Shown: positions 52,724 to 61,728 of the stretch, in pieces
Layout: the number at the start of each line of letters is the position of its first letter
Numbering within the stretch: position 1 is the first letter of the stretch
Notes under the pieces: model-generated
What the model saw: the letters and a program-made list of their open reading frames with translations, nothing else
What the model was told of the DNA's origin: nothing
Database searches by the model: none
Position numbers and translations under genes: made by a program
NCBI GenBank assembly: GCA_964614185.1
Contig: CAZTKJ010000004.1
Span: 1 to 64,000, forward strand
Length of the DNA stretch: 64,000 nucleotides
Origin: Suilimivivens sp964614185
GTDB lineage: Bacteria > Bacillota > Clostridia > Lachnospirales > Lachnospiraceae
Reading direction: 5' to 3'

Positions 52724-53260
52724 ATGGCTACCTGGAATTCAAGAGGACTTCGGGGATCTGCCCTGGAAGATATGATCAACCGTACAAATGAAAAATATCT
52801 GGAAAACGGACTTGCTCTGATACAAAAGATACCTACGCCTATTACACCCATCAACATTGATAAAAAGAGCAGACACATTACGCTGGCTTACTTTGACAAA
52901 AAAAGTACAGTAGACTATATTGGTGTGGTTCAGGGCATTCCTGTCTGTTTTGATGCAAAAGAATGTGCCGTAGATACGTTTTCTCTTCAAAATATCCATG
53001 AACATCAGGTGAATTTTATGGAGCAGTTCGAAAATCAGAAAGGGATAGCATTCTTTTTGATTTATTATACTCATCGGGACCAGTTCTATTATCTGCCCTT
53101 TGAAATGCTGAAATTCTTCTGGGATAGAGCAAAAGAGGGCGGAAGAAAGAGCTTTCGGATAGAAGAGTTGAACCCCGATTATTATCTGCCAAAGAAAAAC
53201 GGTATTTTAGTGCCATATCTTGATATTTTAAGTAAAGACCTTGAAGACAGGGATTTTTAA
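52724..53260 (+). CDS. recU: Holliday junction resolvase RecU
   Basis: The 178-residue protein starts WNSRGLRGSALEDMINRTNEKY and contains the nuclease core STVDYIGVVQGIPVCFDAKEC with the catalytic aspartate and the D-x-K-E pattern. RecU is the Firmicute resolvase that cuts Holliday junctions processed by RuvAB (also in this window) and trims DNA-bound RecA. In B. subtilis recU is next to a penicillin-binding gene; here it follows an RluA-type gene. The GATTACG leader has a weak ribosome site. Confidence 0.9.
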   Translation: MATWNSRGLRGSALEDMINRTNEKYLENGLALIQKIPTPITPINIDKKSRHITLAYFDKKSTVDYIGVVQGIPVCFDAKECAVDTFSLQNIHEHQVNFMEQFENQKGIAFFLIYYTHRDQFYYLPFEMLKFFWDRAKEGGRKSFRIEELNPDYYLPKKNGILVPYLDILSKDLEDRDF

Positions 53261-53268
53261 AAAATTAT

Positions 53269-53297
53269 TTGACATACGGTGGGGTTTCCTATATACT
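53269..53297 (+). promoter_or_regulatory. near-consensus promoter of the his operon
   Basis: TTGACA (53269-53274), exactly 17 bp, then TATACT (53292-53297). It is the best sigma-A match in the window. The leader of about 70 bases contains short inverted repeats (CTAC..GTAG at about 53314-53327 and ATCAC.GTGAT) but no T-box core, no leader peptide with histidine codons and no clear terminator. Confidence 0.75.
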
Positions 53298-53372
53298 GTC
53301 AATAGTTTCAAACACTACCATAGTAGCGAATTATCACTGTGATGCGATAAAGTGACGAAAGGACATTACACT

Positions 53373-54494
53373 ATGAATAGAAAATTACTCCATACCCCGG
53401 AAGGGGTGCGTGATATATATGGTAATGAATATGCCAGGAAACTGGCAGCGGAAGAGCTGTTTCACCATACGCTGAATTTATATGGATATGAAGACATTCA
53501 AACGCCTACTTTTGAGTTCTTTGATGTTTTCTCGAAGGAAATCGGAACTACACCTTCCAAGGAACTGTATAAATTTTTTGATAAAGAAGGAAATACACTT
53601 GTTTTACGTCCTGATTTTACTCCGTCTATAGCCAGATGTGCAGCTAAATACTTTATGGAAGAAGATGTTCCGATCCGTTTTTGTTATCTGGGCAATACTT
53701 TCACTAATAACAGTAATCTCCAGGGGAAATTAAAAGAAGTGACACAGATGGGAGCTGAACTCATTGGTGATGACAGTGTAGAGGCTGACGGAGAGATGAT
53801 TGCCATGGTCATAGAAGCTCTGTTTGCCGCCGGACTTAAAGAATTTCAGCTCAGTATTGGTGAAGTAGAATATTTTAAAGGACTTTGTGAACAGATTGGT
53901 CTGGATGAAGAAACAGAGCTTTCACTCCGTGATTATATATCCGGGAAAAATATTTTCGGAGCAGAGAATCTGCTTATGGAAAGAGGCATCGATAAAAAGT
54001 CCTGTGAAATGCTGCTTAAGATTACCGATTATTATGGTTCTGTGGATTTTCTTATGGAAGCCGGGAAAGAAGTGGGAAATGAAAGGTCCCTTAATGCCAT
54101 TTGTCGACTTAAGAAACTGTATCAGGTGCTTTGTGAATACGGAGTGGAAAAATATGTTTCTTTTGATCTTGGTATGTTAAGTAAATATAATTATTATACC
54201 GGAGTGATTTTTAAGGTATATACATATGGAGTTGGGGATGCCATTGCCAAAGGTGGAAGATATGACCATCTTCTTGGGTATTTCGGAAAACCTGCACCGG
54301 CTATCGGGTTCATGGTCGTCATAGATGACTTAATGCAGGCTCTTAACAGACAGAAGATAACACTTCCTTCTGCCTATGAAACTAAAGTGCTTTCTTATCA
54401 TAAAGAAAATTACAAAGCACAGCTTGCCAGAGCAAAGGAACTTCGAAGTCAGGGAATCCGGATTACCCTGATTCCGGAAAACGAAACAAAATAA
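53373..54494 (+). CDS. hisZ: ATP phosphoribosyltransferase regulatory subunit HisZ
   Basis: The 373-residue HisRS-like protein has the class II tRNA synthetase catalytic fold (TPEGVRDIYGNEYARKLAAEELF; TLVLRPDFTPSIARCAAKYF) but lacks the anticodon-binding domain, as expected for HisZ. It activates the short HisG encoded next and mediates histidine feedback. The start at ATG 53373 follows AAAGGAC at about 9 bases; an in-frame GTG at 53352 is less likely. It is the first gene of the his operon. Confidence 0.9.
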   Translation: MNRKLLHTPEGVRDIYGNEYARKLAAEELFHHTLNLYGYEDIQTPTFEFFDVFSKEIGTTPSKELYKFFDKEGNTLVLRPDFTPSIARCAAKYFMEEDVPIRFCYLGNTFTNNSNLQGKLKEVTQMGAELIGDDSVEADGEMIAMVIEALFAAGLKEFQLSIGEVEYFKGLCEQIGLDEETELSLRDYISGKNIFGAENLLMERGIDKKSCEMLLKITDYYGSVDFLMEAGKEVGNERSLNAICRLKKLYQVLCEYGVEKYVSFDLGMLSKYNYYTGVIFKVYTYGVGDAIAKGGRYDHLLGYFGKPAPAIGFMVVIDDLMQALNRQKITLPSAYETKVLSYHKENYKAQLARAKELRSQGIRITLIPENETK

Positions 54495-54516
54495 AACCAT
54501 ATATGAGGTAATAACA

Positions 54517-55164
54517 ATGAGTGATGAAAGATATTTGACCTTTGCCCTTTGTAAAGGCCGTCTTGCCCATAAAACATTAGAGCTTTTGGAAAAAATCGGG
54601 ATCACCTGTGAAGAAATGAAAGACAAGAATTCCAGAAAACTGATTTTTACCAATGATGAATTGAAATTAAAGTTTTTCCTTGCCAAAGGATCTGATGTTC
54701 CTACTTATGTGGAATATGGAGCTGCTGATATCGGTGTGGTAGGCAGTGATACCATTATGGAAGAAGACAGAAGAGTATATGAGGTGCTGGATCTTGGATT
54801 TGGAAAGTGCAGAATGTGTGTCTGCGGGCCTGAATCGGCTAAAGAGCTTTTGCAGCATCATGAAATGATCCGTGTGGCAAGTAAATACCCTAATATTGCA
54901 AAAGATTATTTTTATAATAAAAAGCATCAGACGGTAGATATCATCAAATTAAACGGTTCCGTAGAATTAGGCCCTATTGTAGAACTTTCCGATGTGATTG
55001 TAGATATTGTAGAAACAGGATCAACATTACGTGAAAACGGATTGCAGGTTTTAGAAGAGATCTGCTCTCTGTCAGCAAGAATGATCGTCAACCAGGTCAG
55101 CATGCAGATGGAAACAGAGCGTATCCGTAAACTGATCGATCAGTTAAGGGAATTATGTAAGTAA
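54517..55164 (+). CDS. hisG: ATP phosphoribosyltransferase catalytic subunit, short form
   Basis: The 215-residue enzyme joins ATP and PRPP in the first step of histidine synthesis. It has LTFALCKGRLAHKTLELLEKIGI at the N-terminus, a VEYGAADIGVVGSDTI segment and the PRPP-binding VDIVETGSTLRENGL near the C-terminus. At 215 residues it is the short form lacking the C-terminal regulatory domain, so it needs HisZ. GAGGT lies 8 bases before the ATG. Confidence 0.95.
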   Translation: MSDERYLTFALCKGRLAHKTLELLEKIGITCEEMKDKNSRKLIFTNDELKLKFFLAKGSDVPTYVEYGAADIGVVGSDTIMEEDRRVYEVLDLGFGKCRMCVCGPESAKELLQHHEMIRVASKYPNIAKDYFYNKKHQTVDIIKLNGSVELGPIVELSDVIVDIVETGSTLRENGLQVLEEICSLSARMIVNQVSMQMETERIRKLIDQLRELCK

Positions 55165-55185
55165 ACAGAAAGGACAGGCTATAAA

Positions 55186-56475
55186 ATGCGCATTGTTGAG
55201 TTAAACGAAACAACTAAGAAAAATCTGCTGGAACTTCTTTTAAAAAGAAGTCCTTCAGGCTATGGACAATATGAACAGACGGTAAATGACATTATTGAAA
55301 CCGTAAAGTTAAAAAAAGATCAAGCGTTGTTTGATTTTACCCTTCAGTTTGACCATTGTATCATTAACTCCGAAACGATCCGGGTAACAGCTGAAGAAAT
55401 AAAAGAAGCATATGATTTAGTGGATTCTGAATTTGTCAATGTTATGAAAAAATCTGCCGCTAATATCATTGAATTCCATGAAAAGCAGCTGCACAGCAGT
55501 TGGATCACAACAAAAGAAAATGGTGTGATTTTGGGGCAGAAAATTTTACCTGTTGAAATATCGGGAGTTTATGTCCCGGGCGGAAAAGCTGCTTATCCTT
55601 CCAGTGTGCTTATGAACGTACTGCCTGCAAAGGTTGCAGGGGTGAAGAGAATTATTATGACTACACCTCCGGGAAAAGACGGCAAAGTTACTCCCGGCAC
55701 GCTTGTGGCCGCAGATATTGCAGGTGTAAATGAAATATATAAGGTCGGAGGAGCCCAGGCAATTGCCGCCATGGCCTTTGGTACGGAAAGTATTCCTAAA
55801 GTGGACAAAATTACAGGACCGGGAAATATTTTTGTGGCTCTTGCCAAAAAAGCATGTTTTGGTCATGTCAGTATCGACTCAATTGCCGGTCCCAGTGAGA
55901 TTCTGGTATTGGCAGATGAGACTGCGAATCCCCGGTATGTGGCAGCGGATCTGCTTTCCCAGGCAGAACATGATGAACTGGCAAGTGCTATTCTGATTAC
56001 CACCAGCAGAGAACTGGCAGAAAAGACAGCTCAGGAGATAGATGCTTTTACAGAAACGCTGTCAAGAAAGCAAATCATAAAGGCATCCCTTGATAATTAC
56101 GGATATATTTTTGTAGCCGGAAATATGCAGGATGCAATTGATGCTGCCAATGAGATTGCATCAGAACACCTTGAAATCCTGACAGCTGATCCTTTTCAGG
56201 TTATGACCCGGATCAAAAATGCAGGGGCCATTTTTCTGGGAGAATATTCTTCGGAACCTCTTGGAGATTATTTTGCAGGACCTAATCATATTCTGCCCAC
56301 CAATGGAACTGCTAAATTTTTCTCCCCGTTAAATGTAGATGATTTTATGAAAAAGACAAGCATTATTTCTTATTCAAAAGAAGCCCTTAAAGAAGTACAT
56401 AAAGATATTGAATTATTTGCAAAGCAGGAAGGATTGACTGCTCATGCAAATTCTATTCAAATAAGATTTGAATGA
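55186..56475 (+). CDS. hisD: histidinol dehydrogenase
   Basis: The 429-residue zinc enzyme performs the last two NAD-dependent oxidations to histidine. Hallmarks are GVYVPGGKAAYPSSVLM, KITGPGNIFVALAKKACFG, IAGPSEILVLADE, the QAEHDE segment with the catalytic histidine, ASEHLEI and GDYFAGPNHILPT. The length is normal. It starts 21 bases after hisG. Confidence 0.96.
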   Translation: MRIVELNETTKKNLLELLLKRSPSGYGQYEQTVNDIIETVKLKKDQALFDFTLQFDHCIINSETIRVTAEEIKEAYDLVDSEFVNVMKKSAANIIEFHEKQLHSSWITTKENGVILGQKILPVEISGVYVPGGKAAYPSSVLMNVLPAKVAGVKRIIMTTPPGKDGKVTPGTLVAADIAGVNEIYKVGGAQAIAAMAFGTESIPKVDKITGPGNIFVALAKKACFGHVSIDSIAGPSEILVLADETANPRYVAADLLSQAEHDELASAILITTSRELAEKTAQEIDAFTETLSRKQIIKASLDNYGYIFVAGNMQDAIDAANEIASEHLEILTADPFQVMTRIKNAGAIFLGEYSSEPLGDYFAGPNHILPTNGTAKFFSPLNVDDFMKKTSIISYSKEALKEVHKDIELFAKQEGLTAHANSIQIRFE

Positions 56476-56503
56476 TTACCCTGATGTTTGGAAGGAGAAA
56501 AAG

Positions 56504-57091
56504 ATGGGACGCAGCGCACAGATAAACCGAAAAACAAAAGAAACAGATATTTGCATGATCTTTGAAATAGATGGAAACGGTACGGGGAAAATTGATACAG
56601 GAATCGGTTTTTTTAATCATATGCTGGAAGGATTTGTAAGGCATGGATTTTTTGACCTGAATTTATCTGTAAAAGGTGATCTCCAGGTTGACGGACACCA
56701 TACGGTGGAAGATGTCGGTATTGTTCTTGGAACTGCAATCAAAGAGGCTCTGGGGGACAAAAAGGGTATAAAGAGATATGGCTCTTTCATGCTTCCCATG
56801 GACGATGCATTAGCTCTTTGCGCCGTTGACTTATGCGGAAGACCTTATTTCGTTTTTGAATGTAATTTTACGGCTGAAAGAGTGGGATATCTGGAAACGG
56901 AACTTGTAAGAGAATTCTTTTATGCCGTATCTTATACTGCCGGTATGAATCTGCATATAAAGATGCTTTCCGGAATCAATAATCATCATATGATAGAGGC
57001 TATGTTCAAAGCCTTTGCCAAGGCATTGGATGAAGCGACTTCAAAGGATCCAAGAATTACAGATGTATTAAGTACGAAAGGCAGTTTATAG
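56504..57091 (+). CDS. hisB: imidazoleglycerol-phosphate dehydratase
   Basis: The 195-residue manganese enzyme has both metal-binding repeats: FFNHMLEGFVRHGFF with DGHHTVEDVGIVLG, and NNHHMIEAMFKAFAKAL. There is no fused histidinol-phosphatase domain, as is usual outside enterobacteria. The start is ATG 56504 with GAAGGAG upstream; an earlier in-frame ATG overlaps hisD. The hisI start follows 1 base after the stop. Confidence 0.95.
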   Translation: MGRSAQINRKTKETDICMIFEIDGNGTGKIDTGIGFFNHMLEGFVRHGFFDLNLSVKGDLQVDGHHTVEDVGIVLGTAIKEALGDKKGIKRYGSFMLPMDDALALCAVDLCGRPYFVFECNFTAERVGYLETELVREFFYAVSYTAGMNLHIKMLSGINNHHMIEAMFKAFAKALDEATSKDPRITDVLSTKGSL

Positions 57092-57092
57092 G

Positions 57093-57458
57093 ATGGGTGA
57101 ATCGAAGAAAATTATCCCGGGATTGAAAAATCATATTCCCTTTGAGGAATTAAAAAAGAATACCGATGGCCATGTAACTGTAGTAGTTCAGGATTATGAA
57201 ACGCTTCAGGTTTTAATGGTGGCGTATATGAATGAAGAAGCTTATGAAAAAACTCTGGAAACAGGACGTATGACATATTTCAGCAGAAGCCGGAATGAAC
57301 TCTGGATCAAGGGTGATACCAGCGGTCACTATCAATATGTAAAAGAATTGACAGCAGACTGTGATAAAGACACACTGCTTGCAAAGGTAAAGCAGATAGG
57401 CGCTGCTTGTCATACCGGAAGTTACAGCTGCTTTTTTAATACAATTATAGGTTCCTGA
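57093..57458 (+). CDS. hisI: phosphoribosyl-AMP cyclohydrolase (HisI, no HisE domain)
   Basis: The 121-residue zinc enzyme opens the purine ring of phosphoribosyl-AMP. The conserved VLMVAYMNEEAYEKTLETG...YFSRSRNELWIKGDTSG core is followed by the metal ligands ADCDKDT and CHTGSYSCFF. It ends there, so no pyrophosphohydrolase (HisE) domain is fused. It starts right after hisB and ends at a strong terminator. hisE, hisH, hisA, hisF and hisC are not in the window. Confidence 0.94.
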   Translation: MGESKKIIPGLKNHIPFEELKKNTDGHVTVVVQDYETLQVLMVAYMNEEAYEKTLETGRMTYFSRSRNELWIKGDTSGHYQYVKELTADCDKDTLLAKVKQIGAACHTGSYSCFFNTIIGS

Positions 57459-57464
57459 TTATGA

Positions 57465-57504
57465 ATGTGCACTGCATAGAATGATTATGCAGTGCATATT
57501 TTAT
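57465..57504 (+). terminator. rho-independent terminator of the his operon
   Basis: A 14-bp stem (57465-57478 with 57486-57499, one G-U pair) built around GTGCACTGCATA and TATGCAGTGCAT is followed by TTTTATAC. Confidence 0.88.
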
Positions 57505-57532
57505 ACAAATGGTTGTCTTAAGCAGGAATCTT

Positions 57533-57901
57533 ATGAGTCGTGTGAACGTTGACAAAAAATTAGAGCTGATCCGCACCATCAGAATGCAGAATCAATACAA
57601 TAGGATTAAATGCAGGGAAAGAGAAAACTTTCTTTACGGAACTTTGCCTATAGAAGATAAAAGAGAACTTTACTCTACGGAAGCTGCCGCAGGCATTATT
57701 CCGGGAGAAATACAAACGCCCATAAAAGGAGGATTTTTAACAGGCTTTCGCATCCGCTTTGTGATTGCGCTGATTTTGTTTTCCGCTTTTATTTACTTTG
57801 ACAAAAATGATATCAGTATCTTTGGAAAAAATACTTTTGATTTGTTTATTTCCCTTACGGAAAGCATTGATCTTCCTATCTTAAATTTCATTGATTTATA
57901 A
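57533..57901 (+). CDS. small membrane protein of unknown function
   Basis: The protein has 122 residues. The start is ATG 57533 after AGCAGGA; an in-frame ATG at 57509 sits inside the terminator tail region. The N-terminal half is basic and soluble (NVDKKLELIRTIRMQNQYNRIKCRERENFLYG). One membrane helix lies at about 77-93 (FRIRFVIALILFSAFIYF), with about 28 residues beyond it. It precedes the radical SAM pair, and a functional link is possible but unproven. No family is recognised. Confidence 0.6.
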   Translation: MSRVNVDKKLELIRTIRMQNQYNRIKCRERENFLYGTLPIEDKRELYSTEAAAGIIPGEIQTPIKGGFLTGFRIRFVIALILFSAFIYFDKNDISIFGKNTFDLFISLTESIDLPILNFIDL

Positions 57902-57975
57902 ATGTTTTTCATTTATACTGATAGGGAAATTATACGTAATTGAGAAAACGGGCCACGGAAGGAGCACTTTTAAAT

Positions 57976-59844
57976 ATGAGGAAATTAGCATTAAGTGATG
58001 AAATTCTGATGCAGATAGAAAAACCTGCCCGGTATATAGGTAATGAAGTCAATGCCGTAATGAAGGACAAGGATGCAGTAGCAGTCCGTTTTGCCATGTG
58101 TTTTCCCGATGTATATGAAATAGGAATGTCCCATCTTGGCATTCAGATTCTTTACGATATGTTAAACCGTTTTGAAGACGTATGGTGTGAACGTGTTTAT
58201 TCTCCCTGGGTAGATTTAGATTCTATCATGCGTAAGAAAAATATTCCTTTGTTTGCATTGGAATCTCAGGATGCTGTAAAAGACTTTGATTTTTTGGGAA
58301 TTACGCTCCAATATGAAATGTGTTATACCAATGTACTGCAGGTGTTAGATCTTTCTCATATCCCCTTACTTGCTTCAAAGAGGGAGAACAGTGATCCCAT
58401 TGTTATCGGAGGCGGTCCCTGTGCATATAATCCAGAGCCAATTTGTGAATTTTTCGATTTATTCTATATTGGTGAAGGAGAAACACAGTACAGACCCCTT
58501 TTAGACTTGTATAAAGATTGTAAAGAAAAAGGATTTAACCGAAAGGAGTTTCTTAGAAAAGCAGCCTCTATTCCCGGTATATATGTTCCGTCTCTTTATG
58601 AGGTGTCGTATAAAGAAGATGGGACTATTGATAAAATGAGCCCTCTTTATCAGGATGTTCCCCATAAAGTCTTAAAAGAGATCGTAACAGATGTATCAGA
58701 TACTTATTATCCCCGAAAGCCTGTAGTTCCTTTTATTAAAGTTACTCAGGACAGAGTGGTCCTTGAAATACAAAGAGGCTGTATCAGAGGATGTCGGTTT
58801 TGCCAGGCAGGGCAGCTTTATCGTCCTGTAAGAGAAAGAAAGGTGGAATATCTGAAAGGACTGGCCCTTTCTATGCTGGAAAACACAGGACATGAAGAAA
58901 TTTCATTGAGTTCTTTAAGCTCCAGTGATTATTCCGGTCTCCCGGAGTTAATGGACTTTTTAATAGAAGAGTGTAATAAGCGTAAAGTTAATATTTCTCT
59001 GCCTTCCCTGCGCATTGACGCCTTTTCTTTGGATGTCATGAACAAAGTACAGGATGTAAAGAAAAGCAGCCTTACTTTTGCACCGGAAGCAGGAAGCCAG
59101 CGGCTTAGAAATATCATCAACAAAGGATTGACTGAAGAAGTCATACTTCATGGAGCGAAACTTGCCTTTGAAGGAGGATGGACAAGGGTTAAACTTTACT
59201 TTATGTTAGGACTTCCTTTTGAAACAGAAGAAGATATTCATGGGATTGCAGAGCTCTGCAATAAGATCGCTGCTGTATTTTATGATACAGTTCCTAAAGA
59301 GAAAAGGAATGGAAGAGTACAGATCGTTGCAAGCACCTCTTTCTTTATACCCAAACCCTTTACGCCATTCCAATGGGCTTCTCAATGCCGTAAAGAGGAG
59401 TTTTTAGACAAGGCATATACTACCAGAACGGCTATCAGTTCCACTCTTAATCAAAAGAGTATTAAGTACAATTGGCATGAAGCCGATGCCAGTGTACTGG
59501 AAGGAATTATGGCAAGAGGAGACAGGAAGCTTAACAAGGTTATTTTGACAGCCTATGAAAAAGGATGTTTTTATGATGCATGGAGTGAATATTACAAAAA
59601 CGATCTATGGATGCAGTCATTTGAAGAATGCAACGTTGATCCCGATTTCTATACTGTAAGAGAGCGGACGGATGATGAAATTTTCCCATGGGATTTTTTG
59701 GACTGCGGCGTCTCCAAACAGTTTTTACTGAAAGAATGGCACAAAGCAAAAGAAGAAACAGTCTCACCTAATTGCAAGATACAGTGTCAGGGCTGTGGTG
59801 CATCACGATTTGGCACAGGAGTCTGTATGGAGGGTAAAAACTGA
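57976..59844 (+). CDS. TIGR03960-type B12-binding-domain radical SAM protein
   Basis: This 622-residue protein has an N-terminal cobalamin-binding-like region (VAVRFAMCFPDVYEIGMSHLGIQILYDML) and the radical SAM motif RGCIRGCRFCQAG with cluster cysteines C269, C273 and C276. The C-terminus has a further cysteine cluster (CKIQCQGCGASRFGTGVC). It belongs to the TIGR03960 family, which in Clostridia always seems to precede a TIGR03936/DUF2344 gene, as here by a 1-base overlap. The start ATG 57976 lies 11 bases after GGAG. The reaction is unknown; an RNA-related role is guessed from the RNase E/G neighbour. Confidence 0.88.
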   Translation: MRKLALSDEILMQIEKPARYIGNEVNAVMKDKDAVAVRFAMCFPDVYEIGMSHLGIQILYDMLNRFEDVWCERVYSPWVDLDSIMRKKNIPLFALESQDAVKDFDFLGITLQYEMCYTNVLQVLDLSHIPLLASKRENSDPIVIGGGPCAYNPEPICEFFDLFYIGEGETQYRPLLDLYKDCKEKGFNRKEFLRKAASIPGIYVPSLYEVSYKEDGTIDKMSPLYQDVPHKVLKEIVTDVSDTYYPRKPVVPFIKVTQDRVVLEIQRGCIRGCRFCQAGQLYRPVRERKVEYLKGLALSMLENTGHEEISLSSLSSSDYSGLPELMDFLIEECNKRKVNISLPSLRIDAFSLDVMNKVQDVKKSSLTFAPEAGSQRLRNIINKGLTEEVILHGAKLAFEGGWTRVKLYFMLGLPFETEEDIHGIAELCNKIAAVFYDTVPKEKRNGRVQIVASTSFFIPKPFTPFQWASQCRKEEFLDKAYTTRTAISSTLNQKSIKYNWHEADASVLEGIMARGDRKLNKVILTAYEKGCFYDAWSEYYKNDLWMQSFEECNVDPDFYTVRERTDDEIFPWDFLDCGVSKQFLLKEWHKAKEETVSPNCKIQCQGCGASRFGTGVCMEGKN

Positions 59845-60530
59845 TGAAAGTAAGGATCAAATTTTCAAAAAAAGGACCGGTCAAATTTATCGGTCATTTG
59901 GATGTAATGCATTATTTTCAAAAAGCTATTAAAAGAGCCGGTATTGATATTGCCTATTCTACAGGATTTTCCCCTCATCAGATCATGTCTTTTGCTTCTC
60001 CCCTATCTGTAGGACATGAGAGCTGTGGTGAATACTTTGATATAGAATTGAATTCCATATCTACAAAAGAGGATATAAAGGAACGTTTGAATCATACAAT
60101 GATCGAGGGAATCAGGATTCTGGATGTGGCAATTCTTGATGAAAAGGAAGGGAATGCCATGGCAAGCGTTGCGGCGGCAGATTACCTTATATCTTTCCGT
60201 GATACGGTTAAGCTTCCCTCCAATTGGAAAGAGCGGCTTACCGAATTTGTAAAGCAGGAATGGATTCCGGTAGTAAAGAAAACGAAAAAAGGGGAGAAAG
60301 AAATCAATTTAAAAGAAGGCATTTATCATCTGGAGATCCGGGATGACAACATTTATATGCAGTTGGATGCAGGAAGCGGAAGCAATATTAAACCGGGATT
60401 CGTATTAGAAACATTCTGTCAGGCAGAAGGAATTTTACTGCCCAGCTTCCCTTTTAAGATCTGCAGATTAGAAACTTATAAAAAGGATGAAAGGGGACAG
60501 CTGATCCCTTTGATAAAAGCTAATGAATAA
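59844..60530 (+). CDS. TIGR03936 / DUF2344 radical SAM-associated protein
   Basis: The 228-residue protein begins VRIKFSKKGPVKFIGHLDVMHYFQKAIKRAGIDIAYSTGFSPHQIMSFASPLSVG, the defining N-terminal stretch of DUF2344. It has no cluster-binding cysteines and should be a partner of the radical SAM protein that overlaps it by one base. The stop overlaps the RNase E/G gene by 8 bases, so the three are translationally coupled. The biochemical function is unknown. Confidence 0.88.
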   Translation: MKVRIKFSKKGPVKFIGHLDVMHYFQKAIKRAGIDIAYSTGFSPHQIMSFASPLSVGHESCGEYFDIELNSISTKEDIKERLNHTMIEGIRILDVAILDEKEGNAMASVAAADYLISFRDTVKLPSNWKERLTEFVKQEWIPVVKKTKKGEKEINLKEGIYHLEIRDDNIYMQLDAGSGSNIKPGFVLETFCQAEGILLPSFPFKICRLETYKKDERGQLIPLIKANE

Positions 60531-61719
60531 AATAATTATTACCCGACAAAATAATCGCCTTTTATCAGTCCTGTTTGATGAACATCGTCCCATACTAATG
60601 GAAACATCTTCCCTGTTAGAGGAAGAAAGCCTCCTTGGAAATATTTATCTTGCCAGAATAAAAGATATTGTTCCCGGTATTGGCGGTGCTTTCTTATCTG
60701 TTTCCAATGAAAAAACAGTTTATCTTTCTCTTGCAGAATGCAGTGATTTTTTATGTGCAAACAGAGTGGTGAGTGAGAAAAGTAATCTGCGCCAGCAAGA
60801 TGAGATTATTATTCAGATTTCTAAGGAAGCATTAAAAACAAAACAGCCTTATGCCACAACAAAACTCAGTCTTACAGGACAGTATTGTGTATGTAATTAT
60901 TTTGGACACGGAATTCAATATTCCAGGAAATTAAAGAAAGAAATCATAGATTGCCTTGGTCAGTCAATAAAGGAAGCAGAAATACAAGGTCTAAAACAAT
61001 ATCAATTTATTATTCGTACGAATGTTGAGGAGCTTGAAGATCTTCAGTCTCTTTTTGATGAGATGAAATCTTTTATTAAGGTATTTGACACCATTAAAGA
61101 TACTTATGAGCATCGCACTTGTTATTCCTGTTTATATCATACAGAGCCTGAGATCATACAATTGATAAAAAATATCTCTCTTGCTTCTTACCAGGAAATC
61201 GTAACAGATGAATCATGTGTCTATGAGCTTTTAGAAGAACACTTCCCCAATGTGACTATTCGTTTTTATCAGGATGAAGCGCTGTCTCTTTCCAAGCTCT
61301 ATAGTATTGAAACGCATCTGCGGGAAGCGCTGGATAAGAAAGTATGGCTGCCTTGTGGAGGATATCTTGTTATTGAACCTACAGAAGCCATGGTAGTTAT
61401 TGATGTAAATTCCGGCAAAATGGAAAGTAAAGGCAAAAAAAGCCGGGAGTATTACATGAAAGTAAATATGGAAGCTGCGAAGGAAGTAGCAAGACAGCTT
61501 CGTATCAGGAATTATTCCGGCATGATCATGGTGGATTTTATCAATATGGATTCTGAATCGGATAATCAGCAGCTCTTATCTTGTCTGGATGCTTATCTAA
61601 AGGAGGATAGGATACCAACCAGACTGGTAGACATGACAGCACTTGGAATTGTAGAGATTACAAGAAAGAAGGTCTATAGGCCTCTTTCCGATTTTTTTAT
61701 TTCACAGGGAAATTATTAG
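60523..61719 (+). CDS. ribonuclease E/G family protein, short form
   Basis: This 398-residue protein has the N-terminal S1-like domain (about 35-110, LLGNIYLARIKDIVPGIGGAFLSV), an intermediate RNase-H-like region, and the DNase I-like catalytic domain with the metal aspartates in VVIDVNSGKMESKG and GMIMVDFINMDS. It ends shortly after ALGIVEITRKKV, so the CPxC zinc-link that dimerises E. coli RNase E/G is missing. It probably cleaves single-stranded RNA 5' ends or rRNA precursors. It overlaps the DUF2344 gene. Confidence 0.88.
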   Translation: MNKIIITRQNNRLLSVLFDEHRPILMETSSLLEEESLLGNIYLARIKDIVPGIGGAFLSVSNEKTVYLSLAECSDFLCANRVVSEKSNLRQQDEIIIQISKEALKTKQPYATTKLSLTGQYCVCNYFGHGIQYSRKLKKEIIDCLGQSIKEAEIQGLKQYQFIIRTNVEELEDLQSLFDEMKSFIKVFDTIKDTYEHRTCYSCLYHTEPEIIQLIKNISLASYQEIVTDESCVYELLEEHFPNVTIRFYQDEALSLSKLYSIETHLREALDKKVWLPCGGYLVIEPTEAMVVIDVNSGKMESKGKKSREYYMKVNMEAAKEVARQLRIRNYSGMIMVDFINMDSESDNQQLLSCLDAYLKEDRIPTRLVDMTALGIVEITRKKVYRPLSDFFISQGNY

Positions 61720-61728
61720 GTAACGCAT

